This document shows positions 5,779 through 6,357 of a DNA stretch of 6,357 bases, in pieces; position 1 is the first letter of the stretch; each line of letters opens with the position of its first letter. The position numbers and the translations under genes are program-made. The stretch comes from an uncultured Ruminococcus sp. (GTDB lineage Bacteria; Bacillota; Clostridia; Oscillospirales; Ruminococcaceae), in contig CALGTV010000043.1 in NCBI GenBank assembly GCA_937902395.1, positions 1 to 6,357 of the forward strand, given 5' to 3'. Under the pieces are notes generated by a model. That model was not told the DNA's origin. It worked only from the letters and a program-made list of their open reading frames with translations, and did not search any database.

Positions 5779-6276
5779 ATGGCAGGCAGAACAGATAACG
5801 AACACGGCGATATCACCCTTTTAGGAAATCAGCACACAAAATATTCCTCGGATTACAACCCCGATGTGCTTGAAACTTTCCCAAATAAGCACCCCGACAG
5901 GGATTACTTTGTAAAATTCAATTGTCCCGAATTTACAAGTCTGTGTCCAATTACAGGACAGCCCGATTTTGCGACGATATACATATCCTATGTACCCTCA
6001 GTTAATATGGTAGAAAGCAAATCTTTGAAACTCTATCTCTTCAGTTTCCGCAATCATGGAGATTTCCATGAAGACTGCGTAAACATCATTATGAATGACC
6101 TGATTAAGCTTATGGAGCCGAAATATATTGAAGTATGGGGAAAATTCCTCCCTCGCGGCGGCATTTCAATAGACCCATACTGCAACTACGGTCAGCCCGG
6201 CACAAAATGGGAAAAAGTAGCATGGGACAGACTAACACAGCATGATATGTACCCCGAAAGCGTTAATAACCGATAA
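5779..6276 (+). CDS. queF: NADPH-dependent preQ0 reductase QueF (short, unimodular type)
   Basis: QueF reduces the nitrile of preQ0 to the aminomethyl group of preQ1 using NADPH, the last step before insertion into tRNA by Tgt. The 165-residue protein equals the Bacillus-type unimodular enzyme in length and is highly similar to it throughout. Cys56 in CPEFTSLCPITGQPDFA is the expected nucleophile that forms the thioimide with preQ0. Asp63 and the Glu98 of FHED are the other expected active-site residues. ESKSLKLY (79-86) is the QueF signature for cofactor and substrate binding. PRGGISIDPY (125-134) and the C-terminal YPESVNNR also match. The start has AGGAG (5767-5771) seven bases upstream. 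It is the last gene of the operon and is followed five bases later by a hairpin. Confidence 0.97.
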   Translation: MAGRTDNEHGDITLLGNQHTKYSSDYNPDVLETFPNKHPDRDYFVKFNCPEFTSLCPITGQPDFATIYISYVPSVNMVESKSLKLYLFSFRNHGDFHEDCVNIIMNDLIKLMEPKYIEVWGKFLPRGGISIDPYCNYGQPGTKWEKVAWDRLTQHDMYPESVNNR

Positions 6277-6280
6277 AAAA

Positions 6281-6314
6281 TCACCGCACAGAAATTTTCA
6301 TTTCTGTGCGGTGA
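6281..6314. terminator. Hairpin after queF, possible bidirectional terminator
   Basis: A perfect 14-bp inverted repeat, TCACCGCACAGAAA (6281-6294) with TTTCTGTGCGGTGA (6301-6314), has a 6-nt loop and starts five bases after the queF stop. On the plus strand it is followed by GATTGTCC, a poor U-tract. On the minus strand it is followed by TTTTTTA, a good one. It should end any minus-strand transcript entering from the right efficiently and may end or protect the 3' end of the que mRNA. Confidence 0.75.
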
Positions 6315-6323
6315 GATTGTCCA

Positions 6324-6357
6324 AAAACTATAAATAAAATGGGATTCTAAAGGGTGA
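6324..6357. repeat. Intergenic repeat element, right copy, inverted and cut by the window edge
   Basis: The reverse complement of this segment matches 36-67: TCACCCTTTAGAATCCCAT, then a T-rich run, then ATAGTTTT. The one substitution is at 6355, opposite 38, and the T-run differs by about 2 nt. The CTAAAGGG at 6347-6354 is the first arm of the same hairpin seen at 26-46. The second arm would lie beyond the window. Confidence 0.6.

Noticed and set aside
1557..6276. A new defence or DNA-modification system (7-deazaguanine in DNA, dpd-like)
   Set aside because: QueF and the preQ1 riboswitch point to tRNA queuosine. No DpdA-like transglycosylase, helicase or nuclease gene is present in the window.

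Overview
The window reads as a chromosomal segment of a low-to-moderate-GC Gram-positive anaerobe, probably a clostridial (Ruminococcus-like) Firmicute. This placement is inference. It rests on strong AGGAGG-type ribosome binding sites, near-consensus SigA promoters with 17-nt spacers, a class I preQ1 riboswitch, a short Bacillus-type QueF, and a DUF6311-like membrane protein. All seven genes are intact, and I see no tRNA, rRNA, CRISPR array, transposase or prophage gene.

Layout: (1) 1-67 holds an intergenic repeat with a small hairpin. An inverted, incomplete copy lies at the extreme right edge (6324-6357). (2) 118-1383, minus strand, is a polytopic AI-2E/PerM-family membrane protein with a terminator hairpin at 78-116. 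(3) 1384-1556 is a divergent promoter region with one promoter facing each way. (4) 1557-3224, plus strand, is a 555-residue multi-pass membrane protein resembling the uncharacterised DUF6311 family. It appears monocistronic, with its own promoter and a strong terminator at 3241-3279. (5) 3281-3395 is a compact control region: a promoter with consensus -35, -10 and extended -10 elements, a preQ1-I riboswitch aptamer, and an intrinsic terminator. (6) 3420-6276 is a tightly packed five-gene operon, queD-queE-folE-queC-queF, with gaps of 1 to 16 nt. It ends at a perfect 14-bp hairpin at 6281-6314.

How the genes work together: FolE converts GTP to dihydroneopterin triphosphate. QueD makes 6-carboxytetrahydropterin, QueE makes 7-carboxy-7-deazaguanine, QueC makes preQ0, and QueF reduces preQ0 to preQ1, the precursor of the tRNA wobble nucleoside queuosine. 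The operon therefore encodes the whole GTP-to-preQ1 route, and its leader carries a sensor for the end product, which implies feedback attenuation. Tgt, QueA and QueG/QueH, which act after preQ1, are not in the window.

Nothing here is a clearly new system. The items most worth a second look are the folding competition in the riboswitch leader, the flanking inverted repeats, and the uncharacterised DUF6311-like gene.
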